From Cellulophaga sp. BC115SP (GTDB lineage Bacteria > Bacteroidota > Bacteroidia > Cytophagales > Spirosomataceae), in contig NZ_JAAALB010000018.1 of assembly GCF_009905545.1 (NCBI RefSeq), forward strand, positions 1-64,000: a stretch of DNA of 64,000 bases, read 5' to 3'. Positions 25,721 to 34,728 of this stretch are shown piece by piece (the first letter of the stretch is position 1; each line of letters begins with the position of its first letter). The position numbers were made by a program, and so were the translations under genes. The notes beneath the pieces are model-generated. The model was not told the DNA's origin, searched no databases, and worked only from the letters and a program-made list of their open reading frames with translations.

Positions 25721-25895
25721 GTGAATTGTGAATGACGAATTAAGAATTAAACTCATTAGTTATCAATTAGTCATCGATTACTAAAACCTGAGCATTAAGC
25801 TAAGTAAAAATATCTTTGAGAAAGTAAGCCATTTTTACTATCATTAGAAATTTCTCTAAATAAGCGTAAAAGCTAATTCGTCATTCACAATTCAC
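25721..25895. repeat. MITE-like element with 22-bp perfect terminal inverted repeats
   Basis: GTGAATTGTGAATGACGAATTA (left arm 25721-25742) is the exact reverse complement of 25874-25895, with 131 bases between. There is no ORF inside. It occupies nearly the whole gap between the lrp-type gene and the TRIC gene. A related imperfect pair occurs at 53269-53291/53526-53548. Confidence 0.75.
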
Positions 25896-25911
25896 TCATT
25901 CATCATTAATT

Positions 25912-26529
25912 ATGGAACACCTCTACAAAATCATCAGTATCTTGGGAACGGTGGCTTTTAGTATATCGGGCGCTTATGCTGGTATTCAAAAACGATTGGA
26001 TTGGTTTGGGGTTATTGTTGTTGCTTTTGTAACCGCCGTTGGTGGAGGTACGCTTCGTGATGTATTTCTGGGTCAGCCTGTACGATGGATTCATGACGAG
26101 ACCTTGATTTTTATTATTTTCATCAGCGCCATCTTAGCGATTCTTTTTGCGACATGGATTCCTAAGGTAGATATTCCACTTCAAATCTTTGACGCACTAG
26201 GCTTAGGATGCTTTTATGTTTTGGGTTACCAAAGAGGTATTTCTGAAAATAATGAAGTATTAAGTAGCTTTTTATTGGGCACTTGTACAGCCTGTGCAGG
26301 AGGCGTGATTCGAGACATATTACTGAACGAAATTCCTGTTTTATTTCGAAAAGAAATTTATGCAACCGCTTGTTTAGTAGGCTTTTTCACGTTTTACCAA
26401 ATCAAAAACATCTCAGGTATAGAATCTTATTCAAACCAAATTACCATCTTCATCATTTTTACCGTTCGTATTCTTTCATGGAAATTTGGGTTATCATTGC
26501 CTCAAGCAAATGCGAATAAATCGAATTGA
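25912..26529 (+). CDS. TRIC-type trimeric intracellular cation channel family protein (UPF0126)
   Basis: 205 residues with seven hydrophobic segments. The two halves each contain the glycine-rich family motif: AVGGGTLRDVFLG in the first half and CAGGVIRDILLNEIP in the second, as expected for the internally duplicated TRIC/UPF0126 fold. Predicted inner-membrane cation channel. The gene begins 17 bases after the inverted-repeat element. Confidence 0.92.
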   Translation: MEHLYKIISILGTVAFSISGAYAGIQKRLDWFGVIVVAFVTAVGGGTLRDVFLGQPVRWIHDETLIFIIFISAILAILFATWIPKVDIPLQIFDALGLGCFYVLGYQRGISENNEVLSSFLLGTCTACAGGVIRDILLNEIPVLFRKEIYATACLVGFFTFYQIKNISGIESYSNQITIFIIFTVRILSWKFGLSLPQANANKSN

Positions 26530-26838
26530 AATTGTGAAAAACTTTTAAAAAATATTATTTTAGCAGTAATAACCAATCGTTAGATTATTGGTTGTAATTA
26601 ATTTTATGGCAGATAGCTCAAAGCCCAAAGCCAATTTATTTATTTCCTTCAGAATTTTGCATGATATATCAAACTATCACCTCTAAAAGGATAGCCGAAG
26701 ATTTGAATAACGAAAAAGAAATTCCTATAAACGTCAAATTTTCTCCTATTCTCAATGATTGTACTATGACAACCTCTATCTTTACTAAAGTCCATCTAGT
26801 TCCTTTTGAAATTTAATCCATTAACCATTTCAGAAAAT
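26530..26838. other. Gap before glgB
   Basis: 309 bases. A 51-codon frame at 26661-26816 is present but has no recognisable features and is not called. No hairpin seen. Confidence 0.4.
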
Positions 26839-28899
26839 ATGGCTAAGACCACCAAGGCAAAAACTCAATCTGAAGAAGAAAAAGCTGTAACCAAAGCTCC
26901 TGCAAAAAAAAGAGTCTCAAAAAAAACTACTGAAGAAGCACCAGTTGTCGAAACTTCAATTGTTGTTGACCAAACGCCCGCAGCTCCTCCAGTCGAATTA
27001 AAGAATGTAGAAGCGTTTACTCGTTTCTCTGATTTTGATATTTCGTTGTTTAAATCTGGAAAGCATTTTAGATTATTCGAAAAGCTGGGTTCGCATACTA
27101 CCGAATACCAAGGCGTAGCTGGTACTTATTTTGCTGTTTGGGCTCCTTCAGCAAAGAGCGTATCGGTAATCGGTAATTTTAACTATTGGAATAAAGACTC
27201 TCACCACCTTTTTGTCCGTTGGGACGAATCTGGTATTTGGGAAGGATTCATCCCTCATATCGGCAAGGGAGAGGCTTACAAATATTGTATTGAAGCCCAT
27301 GACGGTCGTAAACTTGAAAAAATCGACCCGTATGCGCATTACTTCGAAACACCTCCCAAAACAGCTTCGATTGTATGGGATAACTGGTATGAGTGGACAG
27401 ACTCCGATTGGATGGCTACTCGTAAGAGTAAAAACTCCCTTTCGTCTCCAATGTCTGTTTATGAAGTACATATCGGCTCATGGCGTCGTAAAGGTGACGA
27501 AGAAAAACTATCGTATATTGAACTGGCAGACCAGTTAGTTTCTTATGTAAAAGAAATGGCATTTACACACATTGAGTTTATGCCAGTAATGGAGCACCCA
27601 TACGAACCATCGTGGGGTTATCAAGTATTAGGATACTTTGCTCCTTCTTCGCGTTTTGGCACACCACAAGACTTTATGTATTTGGTAGAACAATGTCACA
27701 AAAATGACATTGGTGTCATACTCGACTGGGTACCATCTCACTTCCCTGGCGATGCCCACGGACTTTATGAGTATGATGGCTCACATCTTTTTGAGCACCC
27801 AGATATGCGTAAAGGTTACCATCCTGATTGGAAATCGTATATTTTCAATTATGGTCGTAATGAAGTACGTAGTTTCTTAATTTCAAATGCTATTTATTGG
27901 CTAGAGCGTTTCCACGCCGATGGCTTACGCGTAGATGCAGTAGCGTCGATGCTTTACTTAGATTACTCGCGTAATCATGGCGAATGGGAACCTAATATCT
28001 TTGGTGGCAATCACCACCTTGAGGCTATTTCGTTATTCCGTGAACTAAACGAAATTCTTTACGCCGAATTCCCAGACGTACAAACGATTGCCGAAGAATC
28101 TACTTCATTTACGGGAGTTTCTCGTCCAGTATATACAGGAGGTTTAGGTTTTGGTCAAAAGTGGATGATGGGCTGGATGAACGATACCTTGAAGTATTTC
28201 GAAAAAGATCCGATGTATCGTAAATACCATCAAGACCAATTGACATTCTCAACAGTTTATGCCTTTACTGAAAACTTTATGCTACCGCTATCTCATGATG
28301 AGGTTGTGTATGGTAAAGAGTCGTTGGTAGGTAAAATGCCAGGAGATGAATGGCAACGATTTGCGAATTTGCGATTGCTGTTTACTTATATGTTTACACA
28401 CCCAGGTACAAAATTATTGTTCATGGGTGGTGAATTTGGGCAAACCTCAGAATGGAATTTCTCAAAAAGTCTTGAATGGTGGTTATTAGACCATGGGTAT
28501 CATCAAGGAGTTCAAAGTCTGGTTAGAGAATTAAACTTACTTTATCGCAACGAACATGCGATGTTTGATAAGCAATTTGCACCAGAAGGTTTTGAATGGA
28601 TTGATTCCTCGGACCGCAACAACTCAGTAGTAGTTTATGCAAGAAAAGGCAATTCTCACAAAGAGCAGCTCATTATCGTGTTAAATCTAACACCAATTCC
28701 TCATAATAATTATCGTATTGGCGTGCCAATGCAAGGTGTTTGGCAAGAGATTTTGAACTCTGACGACACCAAATTTGGTGGAAGTGGCAAGACAAACCCA
28801 GAGCCAATTTTTGCAGAAGAAGTTTCTTGGCAAGGAAAAGCTTATTCGATTCCACTAAACCTTCCTCCATTGGGTGGCTTAGTGTTGAAAGTGAAATAA
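26839..28899 (+). CDS. glgB: 1,4-alpha-glucan branching enzyme with Lys/Ala-rich N-terminal extension
   Basis: 686 residues from ATG 26839 (an upstream TTG at 26806 is less likely). Residues 1-55 are a disordered-looking Lys/Ala/Glu/Pro stretch. Then come a CBM48 domain (about 75-170) and a GH13 barrel with DWVPSHFP, the nucleophile Asp366 in DGLRVDAV, acid Glu419/420 in AEEST and LSHDEV. It transfers alpha-1,4 chain segments to make alpha-1,6 branches in glycogen. Same strand as the maltokinase gene, in line with a trehalose/maltose-to-glycogen route. The N-terminal tail is not a normal part of the enzyme. Confidence 0.95.
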   Translation: MAKTTKAKTQSEEEKAVTKAPAKKRVSKKTTEEAPVVETSIVVDQTPAAPPVELKNVEAFTRFSDFDISLFKSGKHFRLFEKLGSHTTEYQGVAGTYFAVWAPSAKSVSVIGNFNYWNKDSHHLFVRWDESGIWEGFIPHIGKGEAYKYCIEAHDGRKLEKIDPYAHYFETPPKTASIVWDNWYEWTDSDWMATRKSKNSLSSPMSVYEVHIGSWRRKGDEEKLSYIELADQLVSYVKEMAFTHIEFMPVMEHPYEPSWGYQVLGYFAPSSRFGTPQDFMYLVEQCHKNDIGVILDWVPSHFPGDAHGLYEYDGSHLFEHPDMRKGYHPDWKSYIFNYGRNEVRSFLISNAIYWLERFHADGLRVDAVASMLYLDYSRNHGEWEPNIFGGNHHLEAISLFRELNEILYAEFPDVQTIAEESTSFTGVSRPVYTGGLGFGQKWMMGWMNDTLKYFEKDPMYRKYHQDQLTFSTVYAFTENFMLPLSHDEVVYGKESLVGKMPGDEWQRFANLRLLFTYMFTHPGTKLLFMGGEFGQTSEWNFSKSLEWWLLDHGYHQGVQSLVRELNLLYRNEHAMFDKQFAPEGFEWIDSSDRNNSVVVYARKGNSHKEQLIIVLNLTPIPHNNYRIGVPMQGVWQEILNSDDTKFGGSGKTNPEPIFAEEVSWQGKAYSIPLNLPPLGGLVLKVK

Positions 28900-28904
28900 A
28901 AAAG

Positions 28905-28936
28905 AAAATCGACTCTCAGAAATGGGAGTCGATTTT
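28905..28936 (+). terminator. Terminator of glgB
   Basis: 11-bp perfect stem AAAATCGACTC/GAGTCGATTTT followed by TTT on the plus strand. A second weaker stem (AAACCCT/AGGGTTT, 29001-29030) comes about 65 bases later. Confidence 0.8.
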
Positions 28937-29442
28937 TTTATATACATAAAGTACTTTTGTTTTTTCAAAGGAAATATTTTCTTAAACCCTATAAAAAACG
29001 AAACCCTCGAAGCCGCCACTCCAAGGGTTTTCTTGTTTTTTTTAGTTATCCTATTTAGAGGATTACTTTAAGATTACTTAGGCTATTGTTGTTTAATAAC
29101 GCCAATAAACATCACTGCCGCCACAGTTATTTTATTTTAATTATTAACATAAATTAAAATGAGTCTATTATCCACGCTTGCCGCCACAATTGTGAATCGT
29201 TGACATTTCAAAGTTAGTATAATTAATTTTATCCACAATAGAAATGTTTAGTATTTTTCTAAGATTTACATAAAAGATGGAATTTCTATGACTAACTCTT
29301 AAAATTTGATGCAAGAAACAACAGTATTAACCACTCTCAACGTTGGTACAACCTTATTCAACGCTAATAATGAAATTTCATTCATTTGAAAAATAGCGTA
29401 ATAGAGCCTTTTTGGACTATATTACGCTGTGATAAAATGAGA
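28937..29442. other. Gap with a second hairpin, repeated GCCGCCAC strings and a minus-strand terminator
   Basis: About 500 bases between convergent genes. GCCGCCAC occurs at 29012, 29117 and 29180, although surrounding DNA is AT-rich. No ORF is convincing. The minus-strand terminator is listed separately at 29395-29428. Confidence 0.45.
29395..29428 (-). terminator. Terminator of the M20 amidohydrolase gene
   Basis: 9-bp stem AGCGTAATA/TATTACGCT with a 16-base loop; followed on the minus strand by ATTTTTC. Lies 15 bases past the stop codon at 29443. Confidence 0.8.
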
Positions 29443-31053
29443 TTAGTCTTTCTTTTGTTCTACTTTTCGAACAGTAGGATATTGTATACCTAACTGTTCC
29501 AAGTAGGTTTTGTACTTAGTAGGATCAAAGTAATATTGCTTGAGTTTGGGACGGTAAATTTCCATGATATTGGCATTAATCGCAATCGCAGGTTTATCTG
29601 TAGGAGCAATCAACGCTTCATATTTAATATCCTTGGTTTGAACATTTTTATAATAATCCCAAGCACTTTCAATGAGCTTTGGCTCGTTTAATAAGTCCAA
29701 AATTGTCAGCGCCTCTACTTTCGCCCCTGCTGTAATTCCTTTGTGTGCAATAGGAGTAGCCATCGAGATGGCATTTGCCCAGTGGTGCCCCGGCAAACCC
29801 GGAATATTTGAAGGATAACCCAATACAATGGTCGGCAATGACCAAGAAATATCCGCAATATCGTCTGAACCTCCGCCCATCGAGCCTACAACCTCCAAAA
29901 CAGTATCGATTTCGGCACGAAGTCCTTTCTGTTCTGGCGAACTAAGTTCCTGCTGAATTCCCTTCGCTAATTGCTGATCAGCATCTGACCATGTAGGTAA
30001 GCCTACACGTTTGATATGTGAAAAGGCTCTTTCGGCAATAGGTTTGTTAAAATGCCCGGGCCATGCGCTTCCTAGTACCTCCCACGAGACTTTAGTATCT
30101 GTCATCATGGCAGCACCTTGAGCTATTTTTTTACCAAAATCATACAATTCTTTGATTTTGGGATAAGTACGTTCTCTGAAATAATACCAAACCGAAGCTT
30201 TAGAAGGAACTACATTTGGCTGGTCGCCCCCATTTACTACTACATAATGTGAGCGCTGTGTTGGCAAAAGGTGTTCTCTTTTATAATTCCAGCCCACATT
30301 CATCAATTCTACTGCATCAAGAGCACTTTTACCACGCCAAGGGTTCGCAGCGGCATGAGCAGCTTCGCCTTCAAAATTGAACTTTACCGAAACCAAGCCA
30401 TTATTTCCTGCATCACCATGTTTTACGCTCAAATTGCTGTTAACGTGGGTAAAAATACACGCATCTACATCTTTGAAATAACCATCACGAATGTAAAAAG
30501 CCTTTGTTCCCACCAATTCCTCAGCAACCCCAGGCCAAAGCATCAAGGTTCCTGAAAGTTTTTCACGCTCCATGATTTTTTTGAGCACCAAGGCAGAAGT
30601 AATATTCAGTGCCTGACCAGAATTATGACCTTCTCCATGCCCAGGGGCACCATCTACAATTGGGTCGTGATAGGCCACACCAGGTTTTTGTGAAGCTTTG
30701 GGAATACAGTCGACATCCGATCCGATGGCAATGACAGGTTTACCTGCCCCCCAAGTAGCAATCCAAGCCGTTGGGACTCCAGAAATACCCTTTTGAATCG
30801 TAAAGCCTTCTTTTTCTAAAAGATTAATCAAATACTGCGAGGTTTCGGTTTCTTGAAAACCTAATTCGGCAAAACTGAAAATCATATCATTGACCTGCGC
30901 AGAAAATTCTTTTCTTTTATCAACTTCCTCGATAATTTCTTTTTGGAGCGCTTTGATTTTTTGTGGAGAAAGCTTTTGAGCAAAGATTGGTTGAGTCAAA
31001 AATGCACTTGCGACCAACATGAGTGTTGGAAGTTTTCGGAAAAATTGCTTCAT
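29443..31053 (-). CDS. Secreted M20-family amidohydrolase (AbgB-like)
   Basis: 536 residues. A signal peptide of about 25 residues (MKQFFRKLPTLMLVASAFL then PIFAQ), then a zinc amidohydrolase of the M20D subfamily. Metal-site motifs: GSDVDCIP in the N-terminal lobe, APGHGEGHNSG with the bridging His, and MGGGSDDIADISW, resembling AbgB (p-aminobenzoyl-glutamate hydrolase subunit). Dimerisation/lid domain about 215-340. Substrate not established; it hydrolyses an N-acyl amino acid bond outside the cytoplasm. The long upstream region contains a candidate structured RNA on the same strand. Confidence 0.9.
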   Translation of the reverse strand: MKQFFRKLPTLMLVASAFLTQPIFAQKLSPQKIKALQKEIIEEVDKRKEFSAQVNDMIFSFAELGFQETETSQYLINLLEKEGFTIQKGISGVPTAWIATWGAGKPVIAIGSDVDCIPKASQKPGVAYHDPIVDGAPGHGEGHNSGQALNITSALVLKKIMEREKLSGTLMLWPGVAEELVGTKAFYIRDGYFKDVDACIFTHVNSNLSVKHGDAGNNGLVSVKFNFEGEAAHAAANPWRGKSALDAVELMNVGWNYKREHLLPTQRSHYVVVNGGDQPNVVPSKASVWYYFRERTYPKIKELYDFGKKIAQGAAMMTDTKVSWEVLGSAWPGHFNKPIAERAFSHIKRVGLPTWSDADQQLAKGIQQELSSPEQKGLRAEIDTVLEVVGSMGGGSDDIADISWSLPTIVLGYPSNIPGLPGHHWANAISMATPIAHKGITAGAKVEALTILDLLNEPKLIESAWDYYKNVQTKDIKYEALIAPTDKPAIAINANIMEIYRPKLKQYYFDPTKYKTYLEQLGIQYPTVRKVEQKKD

Positions 31054-32075
31054 GGTAATTTAGTTTTAGTTTGAAGTAAGATTTTATCTATCCCAAAAGC
31101 GCCAATGCTATTGGATTAGAAAAAATATATTAAAATTAAAGATTTGTGGATGAGATAAAAGGAAAAAGACTGGGAAAGCTAAAAAATAACAGGAAATACT
31201 TAATTGAGGAATTTTGGGATGGGTATAAAATAATAAAGACCCGCAGCAATGCTCCGAGCCTTTACGCAATCCGCCTAAGTAGTTATCTTTTGGGTAATCC
31301 ACCCGCGAGCCGAAGCTCTAAAGTTTGTTTGCTTTCGAGTCATAAGACTTTACTCACTCAGTTGATTTATCATCAACCTTGAATTTTTTTGGTGATTGAG
31401 TAGCGGCTCAATCACCATTCCAGTAGCGTGTGCGGCACTACGTCGAAAAAGCGGTCAATATCTAACCAAATATTTTTGAATTGAAACGTTCTTCAATTGC
31501 TATTTCTAATCTAAGTTGTAAGCCTAATTGGCTCACGTTGTAAACCTTTATTTTGTTGTTCTTGATTTACATTACAAATGTATTAACAATAAACGTGCCA
31601 AACAAATTTTATGAGACTTTTTTTTGAAAAATATTTCAAAATATCTAACCAATACTCAAATTACCTCATGAACTGACACCCTTACATGCAATTTTACCCA
31701 TAAACTGCTTTGGTATAATTAAAACAAGTTTCATGCCAAGAAAAGCACCTAATATCTTATTGGCGCAGAAAAAACCCTTTAAAGCACAAATTTTTGATAC
31801 TAATTTTCGTCCTTCTTATTTATTAATTTTCAATACAAATTTGTCATTTTATTGCTCAATTTATCAACAATGATAATTGTTGAATATATCATGATTTACG
31901 GCGAAAAATATACACAAATAATAAATTAAGCTTTTTTTTCTTGCTTTTTGCCATTTTTGATATTAGTATTGCATTAGTTCAAAACAATATCATTTTACCT
32001 ATTACTAGAGAAATTTCATCAATAAACCTTCTTTTTCTTGAAATTCAATAGCAACCCATGAATTAATACTAACCG
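31054..32075. other. Kilobase gap with a possible structured minus-strand RNA
   Basis: The part at 31225-31420 is clearly richer in G+C than its flanks and contains five hairpins (listed as an ncRNA candidate). 31420-32075 is AT-rich with no ORF, apart from the promoter region expected for the gene at 32076. Confidence 0.5.
31238..31416 (-). ncRNA. Candidate structured RNA or leader ending in a terminator
   Basis: Read on the minus strand: a 10-bp hairpin GGTGATTGAG-CCGCTA-CTCAATCACC (31416-31391), a 6-bp hairpin GTTGAT/ATCAAC (31377-31361), GAGC-TTCG-GCTC with a UUCG tetraloop (31318-31307), GGGT-GGATT-ACCC (31304-31292) and the terminal stem GGCTCGGAGC-ATT-GCTGCGGGTC followed by TTTATTATTTT. 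The last stem pairs well only as minus-strand RNA, where two G-U pairs form, so the minus strand is favoured. It could be a free RNA or an attenuator leader of the amidohydrolase gene that starts at 31053. No known class recognised. Confidence 0.4.
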
Positions 32076-32294
32076 ATGAATTATAAGTTTATTTACCGTG
32101 ATAAGGATTCTGGCAGAATTATCACAAATAAAGACATTATTAACCTACACAAATACAAAGTTGCTTGCGTAAAGCTTACCGAAAGAGGGATTATCAGAGA
32201 TATTACAATACCGCCTGAATGGTGGATTGATGGTTCGATTGACAATTGTAAAGCTATTGCGTATCACACAAGGATGAGTAAAACCAAAACTTAA
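32076..32294 (+). CDS. Small hypothetical protein (72 aa)
   Basis: 72 residues: an N-terminal beta pair (MNYKFIYRDKDSGRIITNKDI), a stretch KYKVACVKLTERGIIRDI and a Trp-rich segment IPPEWWIDGSIDNCK. No signal or membrane span. It is followed after nine bases by a second small gene on the same strand, so they form a pair. Family not recognised. Codon use looks like a genuine gene. Confidence 0.6.
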   Translation: MNYKFIYRDKDSGRIITNKDIINLHKYKVACVKLTERGIIRDITIPPEWWIDGSIDNCKAIAYHTRMSKTKT

Positions 32295-32303
32295 CATTAA
32301 TAT

Positions 32304-32537
32304 ATGAATATGAGATCTCGCCAAATTAATAAGCCATTTTCTATGCCATATCGTCCTGAAGATGTTTTTTATGTAACTTATTCAAAATTTTTGAGTACGG
32401 CATTCCTGATTTTAAAAGAAAACCGTGAAAAGGTTCAGGTAATCGTTAAACATGAACACATGAAAGACCTTAAAGATTGGGTCACCAGACACCATATCTT
32501 GACAGACGATAGTGTTCTCGACTTTATCCCTTACTAA
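32304..32537 (+). CDS. Small hypothetical protein (77 aa)
   Basis: 77 residues, basic N-terminus (MNMRSRQINK), then PYRPEDVFYVTYSKF, a helix with ILKENREKVQVIVKHEHMKDLKDWV and a final SVLDFIPY. No membrane span. Nine bases after the previous gene, so probably co-transcribed and functionally linked. Family not recognised. A strong terminator follows at 32552. Confidence 0.6.
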   Translation: MNMRSRQINKPFSMPYRPEDVFYVTYSKFLSTAFLILKENREKVQVIVKHEHMKDLKDWVTRHHILTDDSVLDFIPY

Positions 32538-32551
32538 TATTAAAAATTATA

Positions 32552-32599
32552 AAACCTAAAATCCCCTGTCATTTGGAAATGACAGGGGATTTTAGGTTT
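32552..32599 (+). terminator. Long bidirectional terminator
   Basis: 23-bp perfect stem with a 2-base centre: left arm 32552-32574, right arm 32577-32599, core CCCCTGTC/GACAGGGG inside AAACCTAAAAT/ATTTTAGGTTT. Lies between convergent genes ending at 32537 and 32692. Confidence 0.85.
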
Positions 32600-32691
32600 A
32601 CTTTCTACAACTCGCTTCGTATTTTGAACCAATATGTCTTAGACGTAAATCATGCGCATAGCTTGTCTACTCGACATCTCAAAAAAACCTT

Positions 32692-33324
32692 TTAAAACTT
32701 CCGTAGCAATACACTAATGATAAGACCTATATAGAATACAGCTGCCACCAACATCATGCTCATGGTTTGATTTGTTACCGCTACGACAGCTCCTATCGTA
32801 AAAAATACAATAATGGTAAGTCTTGTCAATATACTATCCCACAGACACCCTCTTGATTCGGAACTAGTAAATCTTAGTTTTGATAACTCCACCCCCAAAT
32901 CCATTACCAAACCTGTTAATTGCGATGGCTTTACTTTGGCACAAGTAAAATTGGAAGCAAAGGCATTGTGGTTACTCATGGCAAATACCAAACTGGGGAT
33001 AAAAGGCTCCTTCATAAAATATGCGACAAGAACAATCAACAGATTCACACTTGGAGTGATGAGTTTTTTCCGCATTTTGGGGACCAACTGATAACTATGA
33101 TACCACCATGAACTAAAAAATGACCCCAATAAATAACTCAATATATATATAGTAAGCGTAAAAGGAAACTGATGTCCGTTATCACTCCACCATTGTACGC
33201 CCAAACTAAACAAGCCCGTAACATTGGTGGTGACAACACCGAGTAACTTTATACCCAAAATATTCACTATCCCCGATATTATCGAGAATGGAATAGCAAT
33301 TGCTATGAGTCTTTTAAGCTTCAT
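32692..33324 (-). CDS. YoaK-family (DUF1275) membrane protein
   Basis: 210 residues with about six hydrophobic helices. The N-terminal half shows the family region GIVNILGIKLLGVVTTNVTGLFSLG, where an Asn-Val-Thr-Gly after the second helix is diagnostic, and the C-terminal half has FTCAKVKPSQLTGLVMDLG, a repeated Thr-Gly motif. Predicted inner-membrane protein of unknown function. Confidence 0.88.
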   Translation of the reverse strand: MKLKRLIAIAIPFSIISGIVNILGIKLLGVVTTNVTGLFSLGVQWWSDNGHQFPFTLTIYILSYLLGSFFSSWWYHSYQLVPKMRKKLITPSVNLLIVLVAYFMKEPFIPSLVFAMSNHNAFASNFTCAKVKPSQLTGLVMDLGVELSKLRFTSSESRGCLWDSILTRLTIIVFFTIGAVVAVTNQTMSMMLVAAVFYIGLIISVLLRKF

Positions 33325-33514
33325 TTTTAGTAATAAAGTGATTTTTCAATAGAATCTCATTGACACGCTAAGGAATATGAATGAGTTTTTCTTTGTATAT
33401 TTTAAGTCTATATATCAACAAACAAATATATTAACATTTTTTCATATAGTTAATATATTTCGATAATTGGGCTAAAATATTAGGAGAACAGTTGAAAAAC
33501 AGGGGAAAAAGAAA

Positions 33515-33558
33515 ATTGGCAATTAGTCTAAGCTTATATTCTTAGACTAATTGCCAAT
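33515..33558 (-). terminator. Terminator of pyrF
   Basis: 18-bp perfect stem ATTGGCAATTAGTCTAAG against its reverse complement, 8-base loop, followed on the minus strand by TTTCTTTTTC. Lies 20 bases past the pyrF stop. Confidence 0.85.
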
Positions 33559-33577
33559 CCAAACATTGAAATATTTT

Positions 33578-34408
33578 TTATTTCTTCAAATACAAATCCA
33601 GATACTGAGCCATTTCGGCTTGTACTTTTTGTGCCTCTTCGGCAGCTTTTTCAGCAAAATCTTCGCCAGATGAAGCATAGATAATAGCACGAGAAGAGTT
33701 TACTAATAAGCCACAAGTGCTATTCATACCGTATTTAGAAACCTCCTCTAAGCTTCCACCTTGAGCACCAACGCCAGGTACTAACAAGAAGTGTTCAGGA
33801 GCAAGTGCACGTACTTGTGCAAGCATATCTGCTTTGGTAGCCCCAACCACATACATCAGTTGCTCATCGGTACCCCATTCTTGTGATTTGGTTAGAACCT
33901 CCTCAAATAATGCCTTATCTCCTACCGAAAGCGTTTGAAAATCTTTGCTACCGCCATTTGAGGTTAACGCCAAAAGAATCACCCATTTGTTAGGGAAAGT
34001 CAAAAATGGCGTAACAGAATCTTCACCCATATAAGGCGCTACTGTTACCGAATCAAAATCAAGCCCTGAAGAGTTTGGGTCAAAAAAAGCTCTTGCGTAT
34101 AAACCAGAAGTATTACCAATATCGCCTCTTTTAGCATCAGCAATAGTAAAACATTCTTTGGGAATATAGGCTAATGTTTTTTGAAGACTCTCCCATCCTT
34201 TTGCGCCAAAAGCCTCATAAAAAGCAATATTAGGTTTGTAAGCTACTGCATATTGTTTGGTAGCATCAATAATTTGCTTGTTGAATTCAAAAATGGGATC
34301 TTCAGTATCCAACAAGTGCTTTGGAAGTTTTTGAAGGTCGGTATCAAGACCAACGCATAAATAGGATTTTTTGGACAAAATTTGTCCGAAAAGTTCTTGT
34401 TTTGTCAT
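33578..34408 (-). CDS. pyrF: Orotidine 5'-phosphate decarboxylase (type 2)
   Basis: 276 residues from ATG 34408 (an earlier in-frame ATG is at 34420). It converts OMP to UMP, the last step of de novo UMP synthesis. The catalytic block [13 protein letters not shown] with Lys93 is present, plus [12 protein letters not shown] near the start, [14 protein letters not shown] and the phosphate-binding region [10 protein letters not shown]. This length and layout are of the type 2 enzyme. The pyrimidine genes pyrB and pyrR are 5 kb away on the same strand but are not in one operon with it. Confidence 0.95.
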   Translation of the reverse strand: MTKQELFGQILSKKSYLCVGLDTDLQKLPKHLLDTEDPIFEFNKQIIDATKQYAVAYKPNIAFYEAFGAKGWESLQKTLAYIPKECFTIADAKRGDIGNTSGLYARAFFDPNSSGLDFDSVTVAPYMGEDSVTPFLTFPNKWVILLALTSNGGSKDFQTLSVGDKALFEEVLTKSQEWGTDEQLMYVVGATKADMLAQVRALAPEHFLLVPGVGAQGGSLEEVSKYGMNSTCGLLVNSSRAIIYASSGEDFAEKAAEEAQKVQAEMAQYLDLYLKK

Positions 34409-34584
34409 TGTTATGTTCAACTGTGAATTACATGAAATATAGCTACTGTTGTAACTATTAGAAGAGGTGCCACCTTCGTAAGATTGAGATTTGTGCTATG
34501 GACAATGTTCTTTCCTTTTGAAAGCATATTTAATAATTTCATTTGGTATTTGTCGAAAAAAACAAAATTCCCCTTCGCCACACC

Positions 34585-34670
34585 TTACTTTTCTTGTCTT
34601 GACACAAGAAAAGTAACAAAAGAAAGTCAAGAAATCCTAAACTCGCCTTCGGCTCAAACAATAGGATTTC
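34585..34670. repeat. REP-like double hairpin
   Basis: First hairpin: TTACTTTTCTTGT/ACAAGAAAAGTAA (34585-34616), 13-bp perfect, loop CTTGAC. Second: GAAATCCTA/TAGGATTTC (34631-34670) enclosing GCC-TTC-GGC. The first motif resembles dispersed hairpin repeats I recall from other genomes of this phylum. One copy here, in the pyrF-M16 gap. Confidence 0.5.
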
Positions 34671-34728
34671 AGAAAAACATATCAAACCATAAATCGCTCA
34701 TTATAAGCAATTTAAAGAATAGTAAATT

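Noticed and set aside
26661-26816. A 51-codon plus-strand frame before glgB
   Set aside because: No signal, domain or helix pattern, and it overlaps the TTG of the alternative glgB start; more likely chance.
31108-31302. A 64-codon minus-strand frame overlapping the structured block
   Set aside because: It runs through the hairpins of the candidate RNA, has odd composition (LGGLRKGSEHCCGSLL) and no family; the RNA explanation fits better.
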